Source: an uncultured Bacteroidales bacterium
GTDB taxonomy: Bacteria > Bacteroidota > Bacteroidia > Bacteroidales > Paludibacteraceae
Direction: 5' to 3'
DNA length: 40,062 bases
Assembly (NCBI GenBank): GCA_946403315.1
Contig: CAMIZK010000007.1
Location: 1 to 40,062 of the forward strand
A program made the translations under genes and the position numbers. Under the pieces are notes generated by a model that saw only the letters and a program-made list of their open reading frames with translations, was not told the origin of the DNA and made no database searches. Below, in pieces: positions 1 to 6,760 of this stretch (its first letter is position 1; every line of letters begins with the position of its first letter).

Positions 1-989
1 GCCTGGTTGGCGGTGATTACTACCATTTGAACGATGTCTTGTACTTTGCAGCCGCGGCTGAGGTCATTCACCGGCGCAGCAATACCCTGGAGGATCGGAC
101 CTACGGCGTCAGCACCGCTGAAACGCTCCACGAGTTTGTATCCGATATTTCCTGCCTGGAGATCCGGGAAGACGAGCACGTTGGCTTTACCTGCTACGGG
201 GCTGCCCGGCGCTTTGGTCTTTGCGACAGACTCGATGAGTGCGGCGTCTGCTTGAAGTTCACCGTCGAGTTGGAGTTCCGGCGCCATCTCTTTGGCGAGA
301 CGGGTTGCTTCGGCTACTTTGTCCACCAGTTCATGTTTCGCACTGCCTTTGGTAGAGAAGGACAACATCGCTACACGCGGTTCGATACCGGCGATAGCGC
401 GAGCGGTCTCGGCGGTGGAAACAGCGATCTCAGCGAGTTGTTTCGCATCCGGGTTGGGGTTAACCGCGCAGTCAGCAAAGAGCAGGAATCCGTTTTCGCC
501 CAGGTGTTTCGCCGGGGTGAACATAAGGAATGCACCGCTGACGATAGAGCAACCGGGTTTGGTTTTGAGGATCTGGAAGGCAGGGCGGATGGTGTCTGCC
601 GTCGTACCACGTGCACCGGCTAACTCACCGTCTGCATCGCCGGCCTTGATCATGAGGCAACCGAGGTACAGCGGGTCTTGCGCTTTCTTCTTCGCTTCCT
701 CTTCCGTCATGCCTTTGGCCTTACGGAGTTCGAAGAGCAGGTTAGCATACTCCGGCATCTTGGGGTCATGGATCGGATCTACGATCTTGGCCTCTTTGAT
801 GTACTCAAAACCCTTCTCGGCAGCCATGCTGCGGATCTTGTCGGGGTCACCAATCAAAATAAGCTGCGCAAGCTTGTCTTTGAGCAAGATGTTAGCAGCT
901 TCCAAGGTACGGGGTTCATCGCCTTCCGGCAATACAATGCGCTGCGGATTCGCTTTCGCACGCGCGATCATTTGTTCTAAAATGTCCAT
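1..989 (-). CDS. pta: Phosphate acetyltransferase (3' end outside window)
   Basis: Interconverts acetyl-CoA plus phosphate and acetyl phosphate plus CoA in the cytoplasm, the first step of acetate formation with acetate kinase. About 329 codons are visible, starting MDILEQMIARAKANP, followed by the family hallmarks IVLPEGDEPRTLEAA near the N-terminus and the C-terminal stretch GIAAPVNDLSRGC. The usual length is about 330-340 residues, so only a few codons are missing at the left edge. The start ATG (987-989) lies just downstream of a good promoter at 1029-1060 read leftwards. The acetate kinase gene often adjoins pta, but its usual position would lie outside the window. Identification is secure; the enzyme has no unusual feature that I can see. 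Confidence 0.96.
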   Translation of the reverse strand, partial: MDILEQMIARAKANPQRIVLPEGDEPRTLEAANILLKDKLAQLILIGDPDKIRSMAAEKGFEYIKEAKIVDPIHDPKMPEYANLLFELRKAKGMTEEEAKKKAQDPLYLGCLMIKAGDADGELAGARGTTADTIRPAFQILKTKPGCSIVSGAFLMFTPAKHLGENGFLLFADCAVNPNPDAKQLAEIAVSTAETARAIAGIEPRVAMLSFSTKGSAKHELVDKVAEATRLAKEMAPELQLDGELQADAALIESVAKTKAPGSPVAGKANVLVFPDLQAGNIGYKLVERFSGADAVGPILQGIAAPVNDLSRGCKVQDIVQMVVITANQ

Positions 990-1028
990 AATATAGTGTT
1001 TTTTATCGTTATGTCGGTAATTCGGGTA

Positions 1029-1060
1029 CAAAATTACAAAAAAAAATCCATATATGCAAT
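1029..1060 (-). promoter_or_regulatory. Promoter of pta
   Basis: On the minus strand the -33 box is ATTG (1057-1060, one mismatch to TTTG) and the -7 box is TAATTTTG (1029-1036), separated by exactly 20 bp. The transcript would start about 30 nt upstream of the pta ATG. Confidence 0.75.
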
Positions 1061-1095
1061 ACTGATTACAAAAAATATTTTTTTTTGCGAAAATA

Positions 1096-1128
1096 TTTGC
1101 ATAAGTCAAAAAAAAGCAGTAACTTTGC
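1096..1128 (+). promoter_or_regulatory. Promoter of the OmpA-LysM gene
   Basis: The -33 box TTTG (1096-1099) and -7 box TAACTTTGC (1120-1128) are separated by 20 bp, matching the Bacteroidota primary sigma factor pattern. The start point would be near 1135, so a GTG at 1138 is too close to be the start codon, supporting the ATG at 1171. Confidence 0.85.
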
Positions 1129-1170
1129 AGCCGAATTGTGAATTTTTGTAAATCAACAGTCTCTTTTTAT

Positions 1171-2895
1171 ATGAAAAAAGGATTACTTATACTTTTGTCG
1201 CTTTGCCTTTCCGGTATGGTTATGGCGCAAGAAGCGGCGCAAGAAGTGCAGCAGGCAGAAGACTCCGTGAAGATCAAGGGTGTTCACCCGTATAAGATTG
1301 CGGAGAATGAGAAGGGTATCAAGCCGGAAATTGCACACTGGTCGATTATTCCTCATATCGGATTCAGTTCGTTTGACGGCGACTTCACCAGTGAGATGAA
1401 GCATACGGTGGCTGTTCCGTCTGCCGGTTTGGCTGTGGAGTATAACTTCACGCCGGTGTGGAGTGTCGGCGTAGAGTATATGTACGATATGTACACCGTA
1501 ACTGGTAAAGGCGGTGAGATCAGTGTAGATACTCTTCTGAACGGACACATGCACAAAGCGGGTGCATACGTAGCGTTCGATATTATCAACCTCTTCTTCC
1601 CGAGGGTGCAGAAGAAAATCTTCTCCCTCCATCCGTATGTAGGTGCCGGAGGAGCATGGTACAAACGTTCGCACTATTTCATGGACGATATGTGGTATGA
1701 TGCGGAGCATGCGAAATGGGTGAATCCGACTCACGGTCGCGGTAATACGCTGAATTATGAGAATGCGAACGGAGAGACAGGAGTCGGTGATTCGGACAAG
1801 GACTACCGTATGATCGGATACCTGCAGATGGGTGCTTCGCTGGATTTCAACCTCAACCGTACGCTTGCGTTAGGTCTGCGCGCGAACTATACGTATTTCA
1901 CGCGTGACTATGTGGACGGTCGTGGTTACCACAAGCAGAGTGCTTCGTCTTATGCATCCAAGAATAACGATGGTATCTTTGATATCACGATGTATCTGCG
2001 CTTCAAACTGGAGGCGGTGTCCAAGTCGCACCCGCGCAATATGCCGTCCTTCGATATGTTCGACAAGACAATTGCTAAGGCGGAAGAGAAACCGATACCG
2101 CACGACACGGTTATCATCCATCGTCATGACTCGATCGTAGTACGTGAGATCATCCGTCAGGAAGAGCGTCGTCCGGAGGTGTTCAACGTTTATTTCGACA
2201 ACGACCAATCTGTTTTGCGCCAGGATGCTTTAGTGACGATCCAGCAGGTGGCAGATCGCATGGAGTCGGAGCCGGAGTTGTATGCCATCGTTATCGGTTA
2301 CTGCGACAATACCGGTACGAACACGCATAACTTCGAGTTAGGTGACAACCGTGCGAACAATGTAGTGGATGAGTTGATGCAGGAATACGCTATTCCGTCA
2401 AGTCACTTGTACGGCAAAGGTAGCGGTAAGTTAGTCGGCCGTCGCAGCAAGAACGCCTATGGCCCGAATCGTCGTGCATCGATTCACCTGGTTGACGAAG
2501 AGACGTTCGAGTTAATGAAGCTGGAGTTGAACGGTAAGAGTGAGAACCGTGACGCATCCGCTGTTCCGACGTATGAGAACAACCAGCCGATGCACCAGCC
2601 GCGTTATGTACCGCTGTCGGAGAGCGCACGCAAAGAGAAGATTAACGAGTACAAGCACCGTAGCGGAGAGAAGAAGGTGGTGGAGAAGGGTATGTCACTG
2701 ACCCGTCTGGCACGCCAGAACTACGATAACATCTACTGCTGGGTATATATCTACTTAGCAAACAAAGATGCGATCAATAATCCGAACTCGGTTCCGGAGG
2801 GAGTAGAACTGCTGATTCCGGAATTGACGGAAGACGAGTTGAAGATCACCAAAGACGAGAGTTTGTCTCTCTACGGTTTACGCCACTTGAAATAA
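1171..2895 (+). CDS. Outer-membrane OmpA-family protein with C-terminal LysM-like domain
   Basis: A 574-residue envelope protein probably linking the outer membrane to peptidoglycan. Residues 1-20 are a signal peptide (MKKGLLILLSLCLSG..., cleavage after MAQ). Residues about 45-290 look like an outer-membrane beta-barrel: alternating aromatic strands such as SVGVEYMYDMY and LGLRANYTYFTRDY. Residues about 335-440 are an OmpA C-terminal domain (VYFDNDQSVL, VIGYCDNTGT, NRRASIHLV). Residues about 495-560 resemble LysM (VEKGMSLTRLARQNY, then PNSVPEGVELLIP). OmpA and LysM together would give two peptidoglycan contacts. An in-frame GTG at 1138 was rejected because the promoter places the transcript start beside it and the ATG at 1171 begins a clean signal peptide. 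A tRNA gene follows after 10 nt, so the two are probably co-transcribed. Confidence 0.88.
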   Translation: MKKGLLILLSLCLSGMVMAQEAAQEVQQAEDSVKIKGVHPYKIAENEKGIKPEIAHWSIIPHIGFSSFDGDFTSEMKHTVAVPSAGLAVEYNFTPVWSVGVEYMYDMYTVTGKGGEISVDTLLNGHMHKAGAYVAFDIINLFFPRVQKKIFSLHPYVGAGGAWYKRSHYFMDDMWYDAEHAKWVNPTHGRGNTLNYENANGETGVGDSDKDYRMIGYLQMGASLDFNLNRTLALGLRANYTYFTRDYVDGRGYHKQSASSYASKNNDGIFDITMYLRFKLEAVSKSHPRNMPSFDMFDKTIAKAEEKPIPHDTVIIHRHDSIVVREIIRQEERRPEVFNVYFDNDQSVLRQDALVTIQQVADRMESEPELYAIVIGYCDNTGTNTHNFELGDNRANNVVDELMQEYAIPSSHLYGKGSGKLVGRRSKNAYGPNRRASIHLVDEETFELMKLELNGKSENRDASAVPTYENNQPMHQPRYVPLSESARKEKINEYKHRSGEKKVVEKGMSLTRLARQNYDNIYCWVYIYLANKDAINNPNSVPEGVELLIPELTEDELKITKDESLSLYGLRHLK

Positions 2896-2905
2896 GAGTA
2901 GGCGG

Positions 2906-2980
2906 GGTCCCATAGCTCAGTTGGTTAGTAGCACCTGACTCATAATCAGGGGGTCCTTGGTTCAAGCCCAAGTGGGACCA
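2906..2980 (+). tRNA. tRNA with anticodon CAT (elongator Met or Ile2)
   Basis: The cloverleaf has acceptor stem GGTCCCA/TGGGACC, anticodon stem CCTGA/TCAGG with loop CTCATAA (anticodon CAT at 2941-2943), and T stem CTTGG/CCAAG. G1-C72 pairs, so it is not the initiator. Met and Ile2 (lysidine-modified) cannot be told apart safely by eye. The D arm is slightly odd: its 3' strand reads TAGC against GCTC, leaving a mismatch at the base next to the loop and a 10-nt loop, as if one T were inserted. The gene lies 10 nt after an OmpA-family gene and has no promoter of its own. Confidence 0.9.
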
Positions 2981-2982
2981 CG

Positions 2983-3015
2983 ACAGGAGGATAGTCCCGG
3001 AGACTACCCTCCTGT
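2983..3015 (+). terminator. Hairpin after tRNA(CAT)
   Basis: ACAGGAGG pairs with CCTCCTGT, and TAGTC with GACTA, around loop CCGGA. The run of T that follows is poor (TCTATT), so this may be a tRNA 3' processing or attenuator structure rather than a full terminator. It lies 15 bp before the next start codon. Confidence 0.5.
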
Positions 3016-3030
3016 TCTATTAAAAAAGAA

Positions 3031-4107
3031 ATGAAACATCTGTGGCTCATAGTATCGTTGGTGCTGCTGTCCTTGGTAGGAGAGCCGGCTTATGCTGCTC
3101 AGAATACTCGGGGTAAACAGAAAACTCAGACTACGCAGAAGAAGCTGACTCCAGCGCAGAAGAAGCGGGAAGCGGCGAAGAAGAAAGCGGCGAAGAAGAA
3201 AGCCGCTAAGGCGAAGGCAGCGAAACGCAAGCGAATCAAGGACGGTAGACCGCTGCTGTACGTCTATGCGTTCAATAAGAAGACGAATGAGCCGCTTTCG
3301 GCGACGCATGTGACAGTGCAGGACAAGAATGCCCGGCCGAACAAGAAGCCGAAGTTAAGCAAAGACACCGATACCAAGCGGGCACGTGTCTCTAAAGGTC
3401 TCCCGACAGGTATGTACTGGGCGGCAGCAGCTAAGACGGGATTCTTTGCTTCCGACACGCTTTTCTTTAACCATAAGGAAGATGAGGATACGGTGAAACT
3501 ATACCTGTATCCGGAGACGCGGTTGACGTTTACCGTGACGGATTCGTTGACGTCACGCCCGGTGTCGGCAAATATCGTGGTACGTAACCCGCAGGGAAGG
3601 AAAGTGATGCAGACGACGTCTGATTCGGTGCATTCGTTACTGGCGGTGCTGTTAGACGACCGGATTCCGTTCTATACGATCGATGCTACCTCACCGCGTT
3701 ATTTTCCGTTCCATGACACGATTGCGGATTTCACGGGGTATCCGGGTGTAGTCATGTCCCCAAGGGAGGTGAAGTCCTTTGTGCTGCATAATATCTATTT
3801 TGCGAACGGCAAGACGCGGATCTTGGATACTTCCGAGCAGGCCTTGCAAGAGTTGTATCAGTTTTTGAGAATCCGTCCGGAACAACGGATCCGGATCGTG
3901 GGTCATACGGACGATATCGGTTCGGATCGATCGAACCAGGTGCTATCCGAAGGTAGGTGCCACGAGGTGAAACAAGAGATGGTGAGTCGCGGTATCGCGG
4001 CGGAACGCATTGAGATTGAGGGTAGGGGCGAGAAAGATCCGATTGTGCCGAATGACTCCGAAGAACACCGCCAGATGAACCGGCGGGTAGAAATCGTACT
4101 TCTATGA
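3031..4107 (+). CDS. OmpA-like periplasmic/outer-membrane protein with Lys/Ala-rich tract
   Basis: A 358-residue exported protein. Residues 1-23 are a signal peptide (MKHLWLIVSLVLLSL..., ending AYA). Residues about 28-72 are extremely basic, built of KKA/AKK repeats (for example KKREAAKKKAAKKKAAK). Residues about 75-235 look beta-rich and resemble carboxypeptidase-regulatory or Ig-like folds (LYVYAFNKKTNEPLSATHVTV). Residues about 250-358 are an OmpA C-terminal peptidoglycan-binding domain (IYFANGKTRIL, IVGHTDDIGSD, NRRVEIVLL). The basic tract could bind the phosphate groups of LPS or the cell wall; that is inference. Its stop codon overlaps the start of the next gene by 4 bp (ATGA), so translation is probably coupled. 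Confidence 0.83.
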   Translation: MKHLWLIVSLVLLSLVGEPAYAAQNTRGKQKTQTTQKKLTPAQKKREAAKKKAAKKKAAKAKAAKRKRIKDGRPLLYVYAFNKKTNEPLSATHVTVQDKNARPNKKPKLSKDTDTKRARVSKGLPTGMYWAAAAKTGFFASDTLFFNHKEDEDTVKLYLYPETRLTFTVTDSLTSRPVSANIVVRNPQGRKVMQTTSDSVHSLLAVLLDDRIPFYTIDATSPRYFPFHDTIADFTGYPGVVMSPREVKSFVLHNIYFANGKTRILDTSEQALQELYQFLRIRPEQRIRIVGHTDDIGSDRSNQVLSEGRCHEVKQEMVSRGIAAERIEIEGRGEKDPIVPNDSEEHRQMNRRVEIVLL

Positions 4108-6095
4108 GATATTTTCCGTATTTATGTGCCGCGCTGTTGTTATGCGCGTGTACTTCCAATGATGAGCAGACTATGCAAGTGAATCCCGATGCTCCGTTAG
4201 GAGTGCAGCAAGCGGCGTCGTTATGGACGGCGGGAGACGGTGATCAAGCGGCGTTTGAGGCGCTGGTGAAGGACTATACATGCGCGTCAGACAGTGAACG
4301 GACCGTGCTTTTTGAATCCTTGAGTAGGATCATTGAGAACTGCTACCAGTCGGCAGATATGCTGACGGTGGAGTTACTGCGTCCGACGCAGTTGACGAAT
4401 GCGGCAGCACCGCAGACACCGGATTGGATCATGTCCGGTTACAGTCCGTTAGCGCATTTCTCCGACGATATGTTCGCTAATCAGTTGGCGTTTATCACGA
4501 TGCTGAATTTTCCCCATTATACGTTAGAGGAGAAGAATGCGCAGGGTGGGGCATGGACGCGGCAGGAATGGGCTTTCGCCCGTATGGGCGATGTGTTCAC
4601 GGCGCGTGTGCCGGCGGCTACGAATGCACGCATAGCGCAAGCTTTGGCGGATGCGGAGAACTATATCGCCGATTATAACATCTATATGGGAAACCTGCGC
4701 ACGGAGGATGGAAGGCAGTTATGGCCGGAAGACAAGGTGCTGCTGAGTCACTGGAACTTGCGCGATGAGTTGAAAGCCTTATACGGTGAGCGGTTAGCGG
4801 TTAGCGGTGAGCGGAACGAGAAGCAGGAGATGATCTATCAGGTGATGCAGCGGATCGTAGAGCAGTCTATTCCGGCGGAGGCGGTGAATGGGAAGGAGTA
4901 TGTATGGAAACCGTATTCAGCGGTTAGCGATGACGGGTTACGGGTTACCGCGGAGCCGTACACGCGTTATGCGCGTATATTAAGTATCGCGCATGCGTAT
5001 TTTGAGCAGGATCAGTATTGTCCTTCGGCACCGACGGCGATTATCCGTAATTTTGAAGAAGGAATGGAGATGCCGGCGGCTGAGTTAGACAGTTTGTTCA
5101 GGGCCTTGGTCGGTTCGGAGCAGGTGCAGCAAGTGGCCGCTATCATTCGAGAACGGTTGGGTAGAGAGTTACGACCGTACGATATCTGGTACGACGGATT
5201 TAAGGCGCGTGCGTCGATGGATGAAGATGCGTTAACGGCGAAGACACGTGCGTTGTATCCGGATGCGAATGCGTTTGCGGCGGATATGCCGCGACTGTTG
5301 CAGCAGATGGGTTTCTATAGCGAAGATGCACGGAATATTGCCCGGCATATCGTGGTAGAACCGGCACGAGGATCGGGTCACGCCTGGCCATGTCTGGGAA
5401 GGAAGGAAGATGCACGTCTGCGGACGCGGATACCGGCGACGGGTATGGATTATAAAGGGTATAACATCGCGGTACATGAGTTCGGTCATTGCGTGGAGCA
5501 AGTGCTGGACATGTACATGATCGATCATTATATGCTGAGCGGTGTGCCGAATACGGCTTATACGGAGGCCTCGGCTTTCTTGTGGCAACAGCGGGATCTG
5601 CAATTACTGCCGGGTAATGGCGAAAGGCGAATGGCGAATGGCGAAAGGGATGCGGTGTTTGACCAGTTCTGGTCGATGTACGAGATCATGGGTGTGAGTC
5701 TGGTGGATATGGCGATGTGGCAGTGGATCTACGCCCATCCGGAAGCGACGCCGAAGGAGTTATGCGAAGCGACGATGCAGATTGCGAAGGAGGTGTGGAA
5801 TGCGTATTACGAGCCGGTGTTGGGTGAGCATGACTGTATCCTGTTAGGCGTGTACAGCCATATGGTGAATGCGCCGATGTATCTGCCGAACTATCCGTTG
5901 GGCCATATCGTGCAGTATCAATTGGAGGAGCACTTAGCGCAATACAAGACGCAGCAGGAGTTTGCACAGGAGTATATGCGGATCTATCGGTTAGGCCGTT
6001 TGACGCCGAAACACTGGATGATTCAGGCAGTAGGCACGCCTCCGTCGATTGAACCGATTCTTCGTGCGGTAGCGCGTGCATGCAAAGATTTTTGA
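4104..6095 (+). CDS. Lipoprotein zinc metallopeptidase (gluzincin type)
   Basis: A 663-residue putative lipoprotein: the signal sequence ends LLLCAC with the likely lipidated Cys16. The zinc site is visible as VHEFGHCVEQ (His458, Glu459, His462) with a probable third ligand Glu488 in YTEASAF, 30 residues after the first His; this arrangement is of the gluzincin clan, as in the M3 and M32 families. I cannot assign a named family. The rest is mostly helical and Trp/Tyr rich. Two short tandem repeats sit in the coding frame: AVSGER-like codons at 4785-4814 and NGER/MANGER-like codons at 5615-5649. These look like expansions in surface loops. The gene overlaps the preceding OmpA-like gene by 4 bp and its stop is 17 bp before the -33 box of the tmRNA promoter. 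Confidence 0.75.
   Translation: MRYFPYLCAALLLCACTSNDEQTMQVNPDAPLGVQQAASLWTAGDGDQAAFEALVKDYTCASDSERTVLFESLSRIIENCYQSADMLTVELLRPTQLTNAAAPQTPDWIMSGYSPLAHFSDDMFANQLAFITMLNFPHYTLEEKNAQGGAWTRQEWAFARMGDVFTARVPAATNARIAQALADAENYIADYNIYMGNLRTEDGRQLWPEDKVLLSHWNLRDELKALYGERLAVSGERNEKQEMIYQVMQRIVEQSIPAEAVNGKEYVWKPYSAVSDDGLRVTAEPYTRYARILSIAHAYFEQDQYCPSAPTAIIRNFEEGMEMPAAELDSLFRALVGSEQVQQVAAIIRERLGRELRPYDIWYDGFKARASMDEDALTAKTRALYPDANAFAADMPRLLQQMGFYSEDARNIARHIVVEPARGSGHAWPCLGRKEDARLRTRIPATGMDYKGYNIAVHEFGHCVEQVLDMYMIDHYMLSGVPNTAYTEASAFLWQQRDLQLLPGNGERRMANGERDAVFDQFWSMYEIMGVSLVDMAMWQWIYAHPEATPKELCEATMQIAKEVWNAYYEPVLGEHDCILLGVYSHMVNAPMYLPNYPLGHIVQYQLEEHLAQYKTQQEFAQEYMRIYRLGRLTPKHWMIQAVGTPPSIEPILRAVARACKDF
4785..4814 (+). 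repeat. In-frame short tandem repeat (GGTTAGC/GGTGAGC units)
   Basis: Repeated GCGGTTAGCGGT and GGTGAGCGG units encode GER-LAVSGER. A related patch of TTAGCG/GGGTTACGGGTTACC lies at 4919-4950. The repeats keep the reading frame. Confidence 0.7.
5615..5649 (+). repeat. In-frame short tandem repeat (AATGGCGAA units)
   Basis: Four near copies of AATGGCGAA(AGG) encode NGERRMANGER inside the metallopeptidase, about 20 residues after the proposed third zinc ligand. Confidence 0.7.
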
Positions 6096-6112
6096 AAAAA
6101 AATTCAAATATA

Positions 6113-6145
6113 TTTGCATATATGAAAAAAAAGCAGTAATTTTGC
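6113..6145 (+). promoter_or_regulatory. Promoter of ssrA
   Basis: TTTG (6113-6116), 20 bp, TAATTTTGC (6137-6145), with the A-tract and GCAG spacer shared by other promoters here. The predicted start point lies within a few bases of the mature tmRNA 5' end at 6156. Confidence 0.88.
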
Positions 6146-6155
6146 ACGCTAATTC

Positions 6156-6544
6156 GGGGCTATTTGGTTTTGACAGCAGGTAGAATGGTTGTGTAAGCAC
6201 GCAGAGCAATGAGGCAATGCTCTTTAATCTCGCTTCAAACTATAACTGGCGAAAGAACTTATGCTCTCGCTGCTTGATCGAAGTATAGTAGATCGGCGTA
6301 TTTGGGCACCAGGTGCCTGAACGGGACGTCACTCCAAGCCGAGTCTGTGGGCTGAAAGGATACAGTGGCGCAGGAATACACAGAATAGGTAGCTTAGGCT
6401 GTGATAGGTTACCGAAGATTTAGCAGATAAGCCGGAGGTTGGTGGCTTGGGTCTTGCCGCCGGACGAAAATCGAGGCCAAGATAAGCGTGTAGAAAGCAT
6501 AAGTATTCCTTGTTTGGACACGGGTTCGACTCCCGTTAGCTCCA
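6156..6544 (+). ncRNA. ssrA: tmRNA
   Basis: Transfer-messenger RNA rescues stalled ribosomes and tags the unfinished protein. The ends pair as GGGGCTA/TAGCTCC, with the G3-U70 wobble that marks alanine charging, followed by TTGGTTTTGACA typical of tmRNA 5' ends. The T arm at the 3' end is intact (ACGGG TTCGACT CCCGT). The tag reading frame is at 6248-6277 and encodes GERTYALAA then TGA, preceded on the ribosome by the charged alanine. The LAA end is the protease recognition signal. CCA is not encoded. The mature RNA is about 389 nt, normal for a one-piece tmRNA. Confidence 0.96.
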
Positions 6545-6546
6545 CA
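6525..6546 (+). repeat. tmRNA 3'-end repeat, copy 1 (attB-like)
   Basis: This 22-bp segment runs from the T loop to just past the 3' end of ssrA. It recurs with one mismatch at 6637-6658. The T-loop-to-3'-end segment of tRNA and tmRNA genes is the classic target of tyrosine integrases. Confidence 0.7.
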
Positions 6547-6619
6547 CCGCAACAGCTTTTGGCTGTTTCGGGGATCTAAAGGGATCCTCACCCGGGTTCT
6601 TAGCCCGGAAGGCACGATT

Positions 6620-6638
6620 AATGCACAGGTGCATTTTT
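6620..6638 (+). terminator. Possible terminator after tmRNA
   Basis: Stem AATGCA/TGCATT with loop CAGG is followed by TTT. It is short and moderately weak. Read-through into tRNA-Ala and the downstream operon is plausible because no other promoter is apparent there. Confidence 0.45.
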
Positions 6639-6658
6639 CGAATCCCGTTAGCTCCACA
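6637..6658 (+). repeat. tmRNA 3'-end repeat, copy 2 (attR-like remnant)
   Basis: Matches 6525-6546 in 21 of 22 positions, including all of TCCCGTTAGCTCCACA. The 5' half of the T stem is not duplicated, so this is a tail fragment and not a second tmRNA. Confidence 0.75.
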
Positions 6659-6670
6659 AAGAAGAAGATA

Positions 6671-6743
6671 GGGGCACTAGCTCATCTGGTAGAGCGTAAC
6701 GTTCGCAATGTTAAGGTAAGGGGTTCGAGTCCCCTGTGCTCCA
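6671..6743 (+). tRNA. tRNA-Ala(CGC)
   Basis: Acceptor GGGGCAC/GTGCTCC has the G3-U70 wobble that defines alanine tRNAs. The anticodon loop is TTCGCAA (anticodon CGC), the anticodon stem TAACG/TGTTA has a closing G-U pair, and the T stem is AGGGG/CCCCT. It reads GCG codons, which are common in the genes of this window. The gene is 17 nt upstream of the GNAT-like gene, so tRNA processing would generate the 5' end of that mRNA. Confidence 0.93.
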
Positions 6744-6760
6744 CAAAAAACAACAGAGTT

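Larger units (their letters stand above)
6545..6670 (+). other. Spacer between tmRNA and tRNA-Ala with hairpins and an att-like scar
   Basis: No gene is seen. Three short hairpins follow one another: AACAGC/GCTGTT (6551-6567), GGATC/GATCC (6572-6587) and CCGGG/CCCGG with a 7-nt loop (6592-6608). Then come the hairpin AATGCA/TGCATT with T-run (6620-6638) and the second copy of the tmRNA tail (6637-6658). The CCGGG hairpin has an anticodon-arm shape, but no matching D or acceptor stems surround it. Confidence 0.6.

Noticed and set aside
292..996. Plus-strand open frame of 234 codons opposite pta
   Set aside because: The minus strand encodes a near-perfect phosphate acetyltransferase; the plus-strand product is low-complexity Ser/Ala/Arg and has no family features.
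6409..6657. 82-codon minus-strand frame across tmRNA
   Set aside because: It is the complement of tmRNA and its duplicated tail, not a protein gene.
6571..6658. A second tRNA or pseudo-tRNA after tmRNA
   Set aside because: The CCGGG/CCCGG hairpin looks like an anticodon arm, but no acceptor or D stem can be built and only the tail of the T arm is present.
6629..6760. Longer N-terminus for the GNAT-like gene
   Set aside because: It would translate the tmRNA-tail repeat and the whole tRNA-Ala gene; the ATG at 6761 gives a natural start.
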